From the NCBI RefSeq assembly GCF_900182665.1, contig NZ_FXTL01000009.1:1-64000 (forward strand): 64,000 nt of DNA. The letters are read 5' to 3'. How positions within the stretch are numbered: the stretch's first letter is position 1; each line of letters opens with the position of its first letter. Shown here piece by piece: positions 18,608-27,514 of this stretch. A program made the position numbers and the translations under genes. The notes under the pieces are model-generated. The model ran no database searches and was not told the origin of the DNA. It worked only from the letters and a program-made list of their open reading frames with translations. Origin of the DNA: Propioniciclava tarda (GTDB lineage Bacteria > Actinomycetota > Actinomycetes > Propionibacteriales > Propionibacteriaceae).

Positions 18608-19262
18608 GATCACGGTGGTGCTCGTCGACGACCAGGAACTGGTCCGCGCCGGGCTGGCGATGGTGGTCGGCGCGCAGGCCGACATGCGGGTCGTCGGGCA
18701 GGCGTCCGACGGTCAGTCCGCGGTCGCGTTGCTCAGCCGGACGCCGTGCGACGTCGTCCTCATGGACGTCCGTATGCCCGGCCTGGACGGCATCGAGGCC
18801 ACCCGTCGCATCCTGGCCAGCGCGGACGCCGCGGCGTCCGAGGGGCCGAAGATCATCATGCTGACGACCTACGACCTGGACGAGTACCTGCTGGACGCCA
18901 TCAACGCTGGGGCGTCCGGGTTCCTGCTCAAGAACGCCCCGCCCGACGACCTCCTGAGCGCCATCCGGACCGTCCACGCCGGCGACGCCGTCATCGCACC
19001 CTCGGCGACCAAGCGCCTGCTCAGCCGCGTGGCGGCGTCCCCCACCCCGACGCCGGTGCCGCAGCTCGACCTGATCACCGAGCGCGAGCGCGAGGTGCTG
19101 CTGCTGATCGCGCAGGGGGCGTCCAACGGCGAGATCGCCGGGCAGCTGTTTTTGTCGGAGACGACGGTCAAGACCCACGTCCGGCATCTGCTGAGCAAGC
19201 TGCGGGCCCGGGATCGCGTCCAGTTGGTAGTGCTGGCTCACACGTCGGGCCTGCTCCGGTAG
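18600..19262 (+). CDS. LuxR/NarL-family response regulator
   Basis: A 220-residue partner of the kinase at 17801. The receiver has D56 in LMDVRMPGLDG, the acidic pair DD near residue 10 and the K in FLLKNAPP. The C-terminal helix-turn-helix (TEREREVLLLIAQGASNGEIAGQLFLSETTVKTHV) is a typical LuxR-type DNA-binding domain; only the ends are given here as landmarks: TERERE and TTVKTHV. It likely regulates the ABC exporter genes, which converge on it. The start overlaps the kinase gene by 8 bases. Confidence 0.9.
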   Translation: MSEITVVLVDDQELVRAGLAMVVGAQADMRVVGQASDGQSAVALLSRTPCDVVLMDVRMPGLDGIEATRRILASADAAASEGPKIIMLTTYDLDEYLLDAINAGASGFLLKNAPPDDLLSAIRTVHAGDAVIAPSATKRLLSRVAASPTPTPVPQLDLITEREREVLLLIAQGASNGEIAGQLFLSETTVKTHVRHLLSKLRARDRVQLVVLAHTSGLLR

Positions 19263-19275
19263 GGGCTAACAAGCC

Positions 19276-19308
19276 GAACGCCGGACGCCTCGGCGGCGTC
19301 CGGCGTTC
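19276..19308. terminator. Bidirectional hairpin built from inverted GGACGCC motifs
   Basis: GAACGCCGGACGCC (19276-19289) and GGCGTCCGGCGTTC (19295-19308) form a perfect 14-bp stem with a 5-base loop between two convergent genes. Both arms contain the hexamer GGACGC that is over-abundant in the window, as paired uptake sequences do in Neisseria and Haemophilus. Confidence 0.75.
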
Positions 19309-19320
19309 AGCGGAGGTGGG

Positions 19321-20634
19321 TCAAGCGACGCGCGTGCCCTTCGGCAGGACGCCGTACGGCACCGACAGCCGGCGCACGGCCACGTAGAACATGCCCGCTC
19401 CGAGCAGCAGGCTGAACCCGAGCCCCCACGGCCAGATCGGCGTGTTCGCCGTGATGATGCGGCGCGGCACCGGGCTGCCCGTGTCGAGGACGTTGCCCTT
19501 GGCGTCCACGACGAACGCCGAGCCGTCGGAGGTCGAGCGGACCTCGTAGTTCCGCGAGGCCGGGTTGTCGCTCATCAGGGCCCAGGAGCACTGGTCCTGG
19601 TCGTTGCTCGGCGGCAGCGAGAGCGACCGCGTGAGCAGGCTCAGGAAGGCCAGCGGGTCGCCGGACCTGCCCGCCCACGTCTCGAGGTTGCCGCGCGCCT
19701 CGGGCGGCAGCGGCGCCGCGTCGGCGACGATCACGAACGGGTTGGGCGCGATCAGCCACCAGATGGACTCGACGTGCGGGCGCGTGATGACCTGGTTCTC
19801 GGGGTGGCAGGCGGACCAGTCCGGCCTCTTGCTCGGGGCGAATCCGGACGCCGCCCAGTCGTTGGCCTGCGTCGTCAGCACGGTCGGGTCGCCGGCGTAG
19901 TTCCAGATGCGGACCGTGTCGTCGCGCATGGTGAGCATCGACGCGAAGCCGAGCGCGATCGGCAGGATGGCGCTGAGCAGCGCCACGCTGGCGTACGTCA
20001 TCACGGTCGACCCGGCCGGGCGTCCGATGAGGGCCGACCAGCCCAGCCCGATGGCGCAGACGATGGCGACCTCGACGAACATGACCAGGAAGCACACGAC
20101 GACCTGCAGCGGCGAGATGCCGCCCATGACGGTCGTGACGATGATCCAGGGCAGGGCCGCGACCAGGAACCCCAGCGCCAGCAGCCAGGCCGCCAGCAGC
20201 TTGCCGCCCGCGATCTGGACGGCCGTCAGCCGCGTCGCCTGCAGGATCGCGAGCGTGCCGGCGTCCCGGTCACCGTTGATCGACAGGGCGGTGAACGTGG
20301 GGGTGACAAGCAGCGACAGTCCCAGGACGAAGAGCGTGATGGTGCCGAACGCCGCCGGCCCGAACGACGCTGACGAGACGCCCTGGCTGCGAGAGCGCTC
20401 GAACGCCGCAAGCATCAGCAGGGTTACCGCGCCGATGACGACGAACCAGATCGCGAGCGCGACGTAGAGCTTCCGCGACCGGATGCGCTGCGCCAGTTCG
20501 AGGCGCGTCACGATCCAGAGCCCGCGGAAGAACCCGAGGGACGCCGACGCGCCGGGCGCTGCCGTGCCCGGACCCGTGGCCGGACGCGCAGCGGAGGGTG
20601 CCGCGGTCGCGCCGGGGGTGGTGGGGGTGGTCAT
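19321..20634 (-). CDS. ABC-2 type exporter permease
   Basis: A 437-residue membrane subunit with about seven hydrophobic segments. After a Pro/Ala/Thr-rich cytoplasmic N-terminus it starts LGFFRGLWIVTRLELAQRIRS, typical of ABC-2 permeases. A large extracytoplasmic domain (about residues 245-395) separates the membrane core from the last segment. It overlaps the ATPase gene upstream by an ATGA (20631-20634), so the two form one exporter. Substrate is unknown; the neighbouring NarL-type two-component system suggests stress or antimicrobial response. Confidence 0.8.
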   Translation of the reverse strand: MTTPTTPGATAAPSAARPATGPGTAAPGASASLGFFRGLWIVTRLELAQRIRSRKLYVALAIWFVVIGAVTLLMLAAFERSRSQGVSSASFGPAAFGTITLFVLGLSLLVTPTFTALSINGDRDAGTLAILQATRLTAVQIAGGKLLAAWLLALGFLVAALPWIIVTTVMGGISPLQVVVCFLVMFVEVAIVCAIGLGWSALIGRPAGSTVMTYASVALLSAILPIALGFASMLTMRDDTVRIWNYAGDPTVLTTQANDWAASGFAPSKRPDWSACHPENQVITRPHVESIWWLIAPNPFVIVADAAPLPPEARGNLETWAGRSGDPLAFLSLLTRSLSLPPSNDQDQCSWALMSDNPASRNYEVRSTSDGSAFVVDAKGNVLDTGSPVPRRIITANTPIWPWGLGFSLLLGAGMFYVAVRRLSVPYGVLPKGTRVA

Positions 20635-21587
20635 TTCCGCTCCTCGTCCAGGGCCAGGTAGGCCTCTTCGAGCCGCCCGGCGACGGGGGCAATGGTGTGC
20701 AGGGCGACCCCCGCTGCGACCGCAGCCCGGACCAGTTGCATGGCCGAGTCCGTGCCCGCGAGCTGGACGATCACCTCGCCCCCGGACGAGCGCGCCCATG
20801 GGATGCCCGCGTTAGCCAGGAAGGTGCGCAGCGCGACCGGGTCGAGGGCGTCCAGTCGCCAGCCTCGCTCGGCGGTGCGGGCGTCGACGGCGGTGGCCTC
20901 GACGGTGCGTCCCTTCGACAGGAAGACCGCGTGGTCGTAGACCTCTTCGAGCTCCGAGAGGACGTGCGAGCTGACCAGCACCGTCTTGCCCTCCTGGGCG
21001 AGGTCGCGCAGCAGATCGCGCAGTTCGATCCTTGAGCGTGGATCCAACCCGGACGCCGGCTCGTCCAGCAGCAGCACGCACGGGTCGTGGACCAGCGCCC
21101 GCGCGAGCCCGAGCCGCTGCTTCTGCCCGCGCGAGAGCACCCGCGCGGGGCGCTCTGCGAACTCGGTGAGGTGCAACTGCTCGAACAACGAAGCCGCGCG
21201 TCGGCGTCCAGCCTCGGGCGATAGCCCGTAGGCAGAAGCGAACGTCAGCAGGATCTCGCGGCAGGTGAGGGCGTCCCAGGTGCCGAAGCTGTCGGGCATC
21301 CAGCCGACGGACGCGCGCGCAGCCAGGTTCTCGGTGACGATGTCGAAGCCGCCGACGCGGGCGGTGCCGGCGTCCGGACGCAGCAGCCCCGCGAGCACGA
21401 GCAGCAGGGTCGTCTTGCCGGAGCCGTTCGGCCCGATCAGGGCCGTCACCGCCCCGGACGGTGCCGAGAACGTCACGCCGTCGACGGCTCGCACATCGCC
21501 GAAGGCGCGCTTCACGCCCTCGGCGACGATGCCGGTGCAGCCGACGACGACCGACGGCCCCGGTGAGGTGGGGTGGGCAATGCTCAT
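20631..21587 (-). CDS. ABC transporter ATP-binding protein
   Basis: A 318-residue ATPase that energises the ABC-2 permease at 19321. Visible are Walker A GPNGSGKT, signature LSRGQKQRLGLARAL, Walker B LLLDEPASGLD and the H-loop VSSH. The domain is of the CcmA/ABC-2 class (gliding/bacitracin/heme-like exporters), with a C-terminal extension of about 90 residues typical of that class. Transcribed with the permease, convergent with the two-component genes. Confidence 0.88.
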   Translation of the reverse strand: MSIAHPTSPGPSVVVGCTGIVAEGVKRAFGDVRAVDGVTFSAPSGAVTALIGPNGSGKTTLLLVLAGLLRPDAGTARVGGFDIVTENLAARASVGWMPDSFGTWDALTCREILLTFASAYGLSPEAGRRRAASLFEQLHLTEFAERPARVLSRGQKQRLGLARALVHDPCVLLLDEPASGLDPRSRIELRDLLRDLAQEGKTVLVSSHVLSELEEVYDHAVFLSKGRTVEATAVDARTAERGWRLDALDPVALRTFLANAGIPWARSSGGEVIVQLAGTDSAMQLVRAAVAAGVALHTIAPVAGRLEEAYLALDEERK

Positions 21588-21665
21588 GGTCCCAACCTAG
21601 GGACGCCGACGCGCGGCCTCGTCCTTCCGTGCGGCGGTGCGGGTCCTCCCGGGGGATGATCCGGC

Positions 21666-23492
21666 TCAGGCGAGCTTGGCGTCCGCGTAGTCGCCGTTGG
21701 CCGCCAGCACCTCGCGGGCGCGGGCGACGAGGTGATCGCACTCGGCCCGGACGCCGGCCGCGTAGTCGGCGTCCGTGATCTGGGCGAGGTTGATGAGGGC
21801 GTTCCAGACTGCGCCCCGGACGCCGGCGAAGCCCAGCTGCACCCCGACCGCGCCGTCCGTCAGGGACGCCTGGTTGCCCTCGCGGGTGACGCGATCGGCG
21901 AGCTCCATCGCCCGCAACGAGGCGCGCGCGGTGCCCATCGGGACGTCGATGGCGACCTTGAGCCCGTCCTGCATGGCGGCGGCGCGGGCCGCCTTGGCCT
22001 CCGGGGTCGCCTGGGGCAGGCGGCGGGCGTCCATGTAGGCCGTGAACGCGTCGGTGTCGGCGTCCACGGCGGCGATCAGTTGGTTCTTGACCGACTGCGC
22101 CTCGACCGAGATCTCGACCATCGCCGCGTCTACGTCGGACGCCGCCCCGCGGCCCTGCGTCAGCGCCGCGACCATGGACGCCAGCGCCGCGGCCAGCGCG
22201 CCCGCGAGGGCCGCGATCGAGCCGCCGCCGGGGGCGGGCGTGTCGCGCGAGACCTCGTCGGCGAGCCCGGCGACGGTCAGGTTGACCAAGGGTCCGGCGT
22301 CCGTCTTGGGGGCGCCGAGCACCTTGGTGGCGACGTCGAACGGCGACACGTCCGAGAGCCCCATCGACTGGACCGCGGTCGCCAGCAGGTCCGAGGTCGG
22401 GACGCCGGGCGTCCGGCCCTGCGTCTGCAGGTAGTAGCGGCCGGCGTCCGCGAGGGCCTCGTACGGGATCAGCCCGACCAACTCGGACCCCGTCACGACC
22501 AGCCCGCGCTCGGTCGCCAGCCGCCGCGCGGCCTCGAGCACGAGGTGCGGCGGGGTGACCGTGAAATCGGTCAGGTTGATGGAGATCTGCGCGCGGTCGT
22601 ACTCGGGGACGACCCAGCCGATGGCCTTGCAGTGGCTGAAGAGTCCGGGCTTGTAGACCTTTTGGCCCACGACGGCGTCCGGGACGTCGTTCAGGTCGAG
22701 CAGGTGCCGCAGGTCGTAGCCGTGGGCGTCGCTAGCGTGGGCCGCCGCCGCGGCGAACGTCTCGCCGACGAACCCGCACGTCCCGCACGGGTACGCGCCC
22801 TCGGCGTACTTCAGGATCGCCCCGCGCGAGTAGATCGGGGACGGGTTGGGCGTCCGGGCGACGCGGCCCTTCTCGCGCAGCTCGAAGGCGATATCCGTAG
22901 CCAGGGCCTTGTCACGGGTGTTCAGGGTGACGTTGTACGCGATCAGGAACGGACGCGCCCCGATGATCAGCGCGCCCGCGCGCGGGTGCGGGGTGGTGGG
23001 ACCGAAGTCCGGACGCCAGTGCGGGTCGGCCAGCTTCGCGGCCAGCCCTTCGTACTCGCCGCGGCGCACGGCGGCCAGATTCTGCCGCTCGGGCGTCGAC
23101 GCCGCCGCCTCGTACAGATAGACCGGCATGCCGAGCTCGTCGGCGGCGCGGCGTCCGACCGTGCGGGCGATCTCGGCGCATTCGTCCAGCGTGATGCCCT
23201 GCACGGGCACGAACGGGCACACGTCCGTCGCGCCCATCCGCGGGTGCGATCCGGTGTGGGTCGTCATGTCCAGCACGGACGCCGCCGTCGCGATCGCCGC
23301 GAACGCGCCCTCGGCCACGGCGTCCGGGGAGCCGATGAACGTCACGACCGTGCGGTTGGTGTCAGCGCCGGGATCAACGTCCAGCAGCGTCACGCCAGAG
23401 ACTGCCTCGATGGCGTCGGTGATCTGCTTGATCTTCGCGAGGTCGCGTCCTTCGGAGAAGTTGGGGACGCATTCGACGATCTGGGCGCTCAT
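21666..23492 (-). CDS. ftcD: Bifunctional glutamate formimidoyltransferase / formimidoyl-THF cyclodeaminase
   Basis: Converts N-formimino-glutamate plus tetrahydrofolate to glutamate, 5,10-methenyl-THF and ammonia, the final stage of this histidine pathway. The 608-residue protein begins IVECVPNFSEGRD and has the transferase motifs DMTTHTGSHPRMGATDVCPF and LIAYNVTLNT; the cyclodeaminase occupies about residues 415-608 (PAPGGGSIAALAGALAAAL). Between them is an insert with a CGTC pair and HASDAH (about residues 245-270), which could bind zinc; similar inserts occur in other bacterial FTCDs as I recall. Start chosen at 23492. The hut operator-like motif lies 53 bases upstream, the same spacing as at hutH. 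Confidence 0.92.
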   Translation of the reverse strand: MSAQIVECVPNFSEGRDLAKIKQITDAIEAVSGVTLLDVDPGADTNRTVVTFIGSPDAVAEGAFAAIATAASVLDMTTHTGSHPRMGATDVCPFVPVQGITLDECAEIARTVGRRAADELGMPVYLYEAAASTPERQNLAAVRRGEYEGLAAKLADPHWRPDFGPTTPHPRAGALIIGARPFLIAYNVTLNTRDKALATDIAFELREKGRVARTPNPSPIYSRGAILKYAEGAYPCGTCGFVGETFAAAAAHASDAHGYDLRHLLDLNDVPDAVVGQKVYKPGLFSHCKAIGWVVPEYDRAQISINLTDFTVTPPHLVLEAARRLATERGLVVTGSELVGLIPYEALADAGRYYLQTQGRTPGVPTSDLLATAVQSMGLSDVSPFDVATKVLGAPKTDAGPLVNLTVAGLADEVSRDTPAPGGGSIAALAGALAAALASMVAALTQGRGAASDVDAAMVEISVEAQSVKNQLIAAVDADTDAFTAYMDARRLPQATPEAKAARAAAMQDGLKVAIDVPMGTARASLRAMELADRVTREGNQASLTDGAVGVQLGFAGVRGAVWNALINLAQITDADYAAGVRAECDHLVARAREVLAANGDYADAKLA

Positions 23493-23544
23493 GGCTGGCA
23501 ACGTAACGTCCCGGGTGGGGTCCCGCGCGAGGGGTCGGGGCCGG

Positions 23545-23558
23545 TCTCGGATGCCAGA
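23545..23558. promoter_or_regulatory. Candidate hut operator upstream of ftcD
   Basis: TCTCGGATGCCAGA, differing at two positions from the exact 14-mer found before hutU and hutH, keeps the TCTnnGAT...AGA half-sites. It lies 53 bases from the ftcD start codon. The PBP4 gene is divergent and could be affected too. Confidence 0.55.
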
Positions 23559-23567
23559 CGTCCCGGG

Positions 23568-23648
23568 GCATCCCATGCGATGCAGGGTCGGTCCGCCTCG
23601 GCCGACGTGTCGTCGATCGAGCATGGTTTCTGGAAACGCCGGATGCGA
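23568..23648. repeat. Intergenic repeat related to that at 14363
   Basis: CATCCCATGCGAT, then ATCGAGCATGGTTTC and GAAACGCCGGATGCGAG share blocks with the inverted repeat at 14363-14395 (ATCCCATGCTCGAT, GAAACGCCGGGCGAG). Both copies sit beside hut operators. Arms are diverged here. Confidence 0.45.
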
Positions 23649-23755
23649 GACGCCTGCGGCGTCCGACACCGTCAGGCGAAACCCCTCCCGCGCACGGCCG
23701 TCGCTGCATTAGCGTCGTGCCACCGAGCAGCCAACGGGGGAAGAAGGCGCGGAGC

Positions 23756-25231
23756 ATGTCCAGAATCGTGAAGTCATTCGCCGCGTCGCTGCTGGCGGTC
23801 GCGCTGGTGCTGACCGGCGGGACGCACGCCCTCGCGGCCTCGCCTGATCCGGCCCTGACAAGCAGGATCGAAGCGCTCATGACCGATCCCGCCGTCACGA
23901 ACGCCACCGTCGGCGCCGTGGTCGTCGACGCGGACACCGGCGAGGAGATCTACGCACGCAACCCGGACGCGATGCTCGTGCCGGCGTCCAACATGAAGAT
24001 GCTGACCACCGCGGCCGCCCTCGCCACTCTCGGACCCGACTACCAGGTGCCGACGAAGGTGCTGGCGTCCAAGGCGCCGGCGCGCGGCGTAATCGGCGGC
24101 AACCTGTACTTGAAGGGCTTCGGCGATCCGACCCTGACCGAGGCCGACCTGATCGGCCTGGCCGGGCAGCTGCGGGCGTCCGGGGTGAAGAAGATCACGG
24201 GCACGCTCGTCGCGGACGCCTCCTTCTTCGACGACAGCCGCTACAACGCCGGCTGGCCCGCCCGGATCTTCGAGCAGTCGGACGCCGCCCAGGTCGCCGC
24301 CCTGACCGTGACCTCCAACGCCGACGGCGCCGCGGGCACGACGATCGTGACGGCGTCCGGCAAGCGCGTGGGATCGAGGGCGACGATCACGCTGTCTCCG
24401 GCCCCGGCGTCCGGCTACGTGACGATCGTCAACAAGACCACCACCGGACGCGCCGGCACCGGCACGTCGATCAGCGTGCACCGCTCGGCGTCCGGCACGA
24501 TCACCGTCAGCGGACGCGTCGCCGTTCGTAGCTCGGCGTCCCAGCTGATCACCGTCAACTCCCCGGCGCTGTACGCCGCCGCGATCTTCCGCAAGGCGCT
24601 GGCGGCCAACGGCATCAAGGTCGTGGGCAAGACGACGACCGGCGCGGCGCCCGCGGGGGCTCCCGTCCTGCAGACGCACTACTCGTGCGCGATGAGCTGC
24701 GTGATCTACAAGCTGATGAAGTTCTCGAACAACACCCAGGCCGAGCAGGTCATGAAGATGGTCGGGGCGACCTCCGGCGGGCAAGGGACGTGGGCGAGCG
24801 GCGCGGCGGTCACGAAGGCGGTGCTCGCCAAAGCTGGCATTGGTGCGGGTGAGCTGACGATCGGTGACGGGTCGGGGCAGTCCTACGCCGACCGGATCAC
24901 CCCGCGGGCGCTGATGAAGCTCCTGCTGTGGGCGCGCGGCCAGTCCTGGTACGGCGCCTGGTACAACGCGCTTCCGGTCGCCGGCCACCCGGACAAACTC
25001 GTCGGCGGCACCATCCGCGACCGCTTCCTCGGCACCCCGGCCGCCTACAACCTGCGCGCCAAGACCGGCACCCTGTCGGACTCCTTCCGCGTCACCGCGC
25101 TGTCGGGCTACGTCACCGGACGCGACGGGCGCCACTACGCCTTCGTGGGCATCAGCAACTACTCAGGCGCCTCGCCGAGGTCGGTGGTCGACAGCATGGG
25201 CGTCCTGCTGGCGGGCTGGACGAAGCCCTAG
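23756..25231 (+). CDS. dacB: D-alanyl-D-alanine carboxypeptidase/endopeptidase (PBP4, DacB type)
   Basis: A secreted class C penicillin-binding protein of 491 residues that trims peptidoglycan peptides. A signal peptide (SFAASLLAVALVLTGGTHALAA, cleavage about residue 28) precedes the catalytic domain. Active-site motifs are S78-x-x-K81 (ASNMK), SNN (KFSNNTQ) and KTG (RAKTGTL). The long insertion between SxxK and SxN that characterises DacB proteins is present (residues ~95-330). The ATG at 23756 follows a GAAGAAGG site; a GTG in the same frame 39 bases upstream would add a hydrophilic extension before the signal peptide. Confidence 0.9.
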   Translation: MSRIVKSFAASLLAVALVLTGGTHALAASPDPALTSRIEALMTDPAVTNATVGAVVVDADTGEEIYARNPDAMLVPASNMKMLTTAAALATLGPDYQVPTKVLASKAPARGVIGGNLYLKGFGDPTLTEADLIGLAGQLRASGVKKITGTLVADASFFDDSRYNAGWPARIFEQSDAAQVAALTVTSNADGAAGTTIVTASGKRVGSRATITLSPAPASGYVTIVNKTTTGRAGTGTSISVHRSASGTITVSGRVAVRSSASQLITVNSPALYAAAIFRKALAANGIKVVGKTTTGAAPAGAPVLQTHYSCAMSCVIYKLMKFSNNTQAEQVMKMVGATSGGQGTWASGAAVTKAVLAKAGIGAGELTIGDGSGQSYADRITPRALMKLLLWARGQSWYGAWYNALPVAGHPDKLVGGTIRDRFLGTPAAYNLRAKTGTLSDSFRVTALSGYVTGRDGRHYAFVGISNYSGASPRSVVDSMGVLLAGWTKP

Positions 25232-25448
25232 CGGACCCCAGGCGCCCCTCACGGTCCTAGCGGCAGCGGACTTGCCAAAGTGAAGAGGAAGTCTCGCCTC
25301 AAGCTCCCGCGGCCCTAACAGTTCTCGCGCTTGGGTCGAATCGCCGTACTAACGTGGGCGCAGGACGACCGGCTGACACGGAAGTCAGCGCCCGGACGCC
25401 GCACCACCAACGCGGCGCTCGGCCCGGCGTCCACAACATCGCACGACG

Positions 25449-26609
25449 ATGATGACGAACGCGACAGGCCCAGAGACCCTGGCCACGACCGAACGCCGCT
25501 CGCCAGCAGGCGCTGCTGGACCCGAGCGGGCCGTCGCGCACACCATCCTCGCCATCGATCCCGGCTCGACCTCGACCAAGATCGCCCTCTTCTCCGGACG
25601 CGATCAGCTCGCGTCCATGACACTTCGCCACGCGTCGGCGGAGTCGGCCACCTTCGACGGACGCCTCGCCGCGATCGTCGACTGGCTCGCGTCCCAGCCC
25701 GGTCACACGCTGGACGCCGTCGTCGGACGCGGCGGGCTGCTGCGGGCGATCCCGTCCGGCACGTACGCCGTCTGTGACACCATGCTCGCCGATCTGCGCG
25801 CTGGCGTCCGGGGTGACCACGCGTCCAACCTGGGCGGCCAACTGGCGCGGGCGCTGGCCGACCCGCGAGGCGTCCAGGCCCTGATCGTCGACCCCGTGGC
25901 GACCGACGAGTTCGCGCCCGTCGCACGGGTCGCGGGCCTCGCGGACCTGGAGCGCATCTCCCTCGTCCACGCCCTCAACGTGCGGGCGGTCGCGCGCCGC
26001 GACTGCGCGGCCCGCGGCGTCCGGCTGGACGACGCCCATCTCGTGGTCGCCCACCTCGGCGGCGGCATCTCGATCGTCGCCATCCAGGCCGGACGCATGG
26101 TCGACGCCAACAACGCCAACGAAGAGGGACCCTTCTCTCCCGAGCGCACCGGCAGCCTGCCGTGCGGCCAGTTGGCGGAGTTGATCCACTCCGGACGCCT
26201 GCCGAACTGGGCGTCCGCCAAAACGTTCTTGCACCGCGAGGGCGGCGTCAGCGCCTACCTGGGCACCAACGACCTGGTCGAGGTCGAGCGCCGGATCGCC
26301 GCCGGCGACCAGGCCGCCGCCGAGGTGTTGGACGCCATGGCCTACCAGGTCGCCAAGGCGATCGGCGCGTACGCGACGGTGCTGTCCGGACGCGTCGACG
26401 CGATCCTGATCACCGGCGGCGCGGCCCATTCGACGATCCTCACCGAGGCGATCATCGACCGCATCGGCTGGATCGCGCCCGTTCGCGTCCACCCCGGCGA
26501 GGACGAACTCACGGCGCTCGCCGAGGGCGCCGGACGCGTCCTGGCCGGCGAGGAAACCCCACGCGACTACGCCTCTTCCATCATTACCACGGATCAGGAG
26601 CACGCATGA
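25449..26609 (+). CDS. buk: Butyrate kinase family protein (first copy)
   Basis: An acetokinase-family enzyme making ATP from acyl-phosphate. The 386-residue protein has the phosphate-binding signature AIDPGSTSTKIALF; the usual Asn (NPGSTSTK) is Asp here. It also has VVGRGGLLRAIPSGTY, HASNLGGQLA, AHLGGGISI and the terminal ITGGAAHS/VHPGEDEL motifs shared with Buk. About 30 extra residues precede the first strand. It overlaps the phosphotransbutyrylase gene by an ATGA and begins an eight-gene operon. A second paralogue lies after ptb, so the two copies may prefer different acyl-phosphates (for example isobutyryl and isovaleryl) or form a heteromer. Confidence 0.88.
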   Translation: MMTNATGPETLATTERRSPAGAAGPERAVAHTILAIDPGSTSTKIALFSGRDQLASMTLRHASAESATFDGRLAAIVDWLASQPGHTLDAVVGRGGLLRAIPSGTYAVCDTMLADLRAGVRGDHASNLGGQLARALADPRGVQALIVDPVATDEFAPVARVAGLADLERISLVHALNVRAVARRDCAARGVRLDDAHLVVAHLGGGISIVAIQAGRMVDANNANEEGPFSPERTGSLPCGQLAELIHSGRLPNWASAKTFLHREGGVSAYLGTNDLVEVERRIAAGDQAAAEVLDAMAYQVAKAIGAYATVLSGRVDAILITGGAAHSTILTEAIIDRIGWIAPVRVHPGEDELTALAEGAGRVLAGEETPRDYASSIITTDQEHA

Positions 26610-27514
26610 TCACCCATTTCGCCGAGATCCTCGCCCGCGCCGTCCAGCTGCCCAACCGCAAGATCGCGGTGTGCGGCGGCGACAACGCCGAGGCGCTGGA
26701 GGCCGTCGAGAAGGCGCGCGCGCTGGGCATCGCGTCCTCGATCTTGGTGGGGGACGAGGCGACGATCCGCACCGAACTGGACGCCCTCGGCATCGACCCC
26801 GAGCCCTACGAGATCGTCCACGCCCCCACCCTGCAGGACGCCGCCGTGACGGCCGTCCGGCTGGTCGCCGAGGGTCAGGCCGACATCTTGATGAAGGGCA
26901 ACATCGACACCAACATCATGTTGCACGCGGTCCTCGACAAGGAGCACGGCCTGCGCCACAACAAGGTGCTGAGCCACGTCGCGCTGTTCGAACTGCACCA
27001 CTACGACAAGCTGCTCGCGATGACCGACGGTGGCATGAACATCGCCCCGGACGCCGACACGAAGGCCGAGATCATCAAGAACTCGCTCCAGGTGACACGC
27101 GCGCTCGGCATCGACATCGCCAAGGTCGCGGTCGTTGCGGCCAAAGAGAAGGTCAACCCGAAGATGCAGGCCACCACAGACGCCGCCGACCTGCGCACCC
27201 GCGACATCCCCGGCGCGCTCGTCGACGGACCGTTCGCCATCGACAACGCCATCAACCGCGAGGCCGCCCTGGCCAAGGGCATCACCAGCGAAGTCGCCGG
27301 CGACTGCGACGTACTGCTGATGCCGCAGATCGAGTCCGGCAACGCGTTCTACAAGGCGTTGGTCTTCCTCGGCCACGCGTGGGTCGCGGGCATCATCGTG
27401 GGCGCGCGGCGTCCGATCGTGTTGACCTCCCGGGTCGATACCGAGCAGGCCAAGCTGTACTCGATCGCCCTCGCCATGCTGGTCTCGGACCGCCTCCAGC
27501 AGGACGCCACATGA
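26606..27514 (+). CDS. ptb: Phosphate butyryltransferase
   Basis: Converts acyl-CoA plus phosphate to acyl-phosphate. The 302-residue protein belongs to the phosphotransacetylase/Ptb family: GGDNAEALEAVEKARALG, ILMKGNIDTNIMLHAVLDKE, MTDGGMNIAPD, and VAGIIVGARRPIVLTSR are typical of Ptb. It stands between two butyrate-kinase genes with ATGA overlaps on both sides, so the three are translationally coupled. In context with the VOR genes it probably acts on branched-chain acyl-CoAs. Confidence 0.93.
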   Translation: MITHFAEILARAVQLPNRKIAVCGGDNAEALEAVEKARALGIASSILVGDEATIRTELDALGIDPEPYEIVHAPTLQDAAVTAVRLVAEGQADILMKGNIDTNIMLHAVLDKEHGLRHNKVLSHVALFELHHYDKLLAMTDGGMNIAPDADTKAEIIKNSLQVTRALGIDIAKVAVVAAKEKVNPKMQATTDAADLRTRDIPGALVDGPFAIDNAINREAALAKGITSEVAGDCDVLLMPQIESGNAFYKALVFLGHAWVAGIIVGARRPIVLTSRVDTEQAKLYSIALAMLVSDRLQQDAT

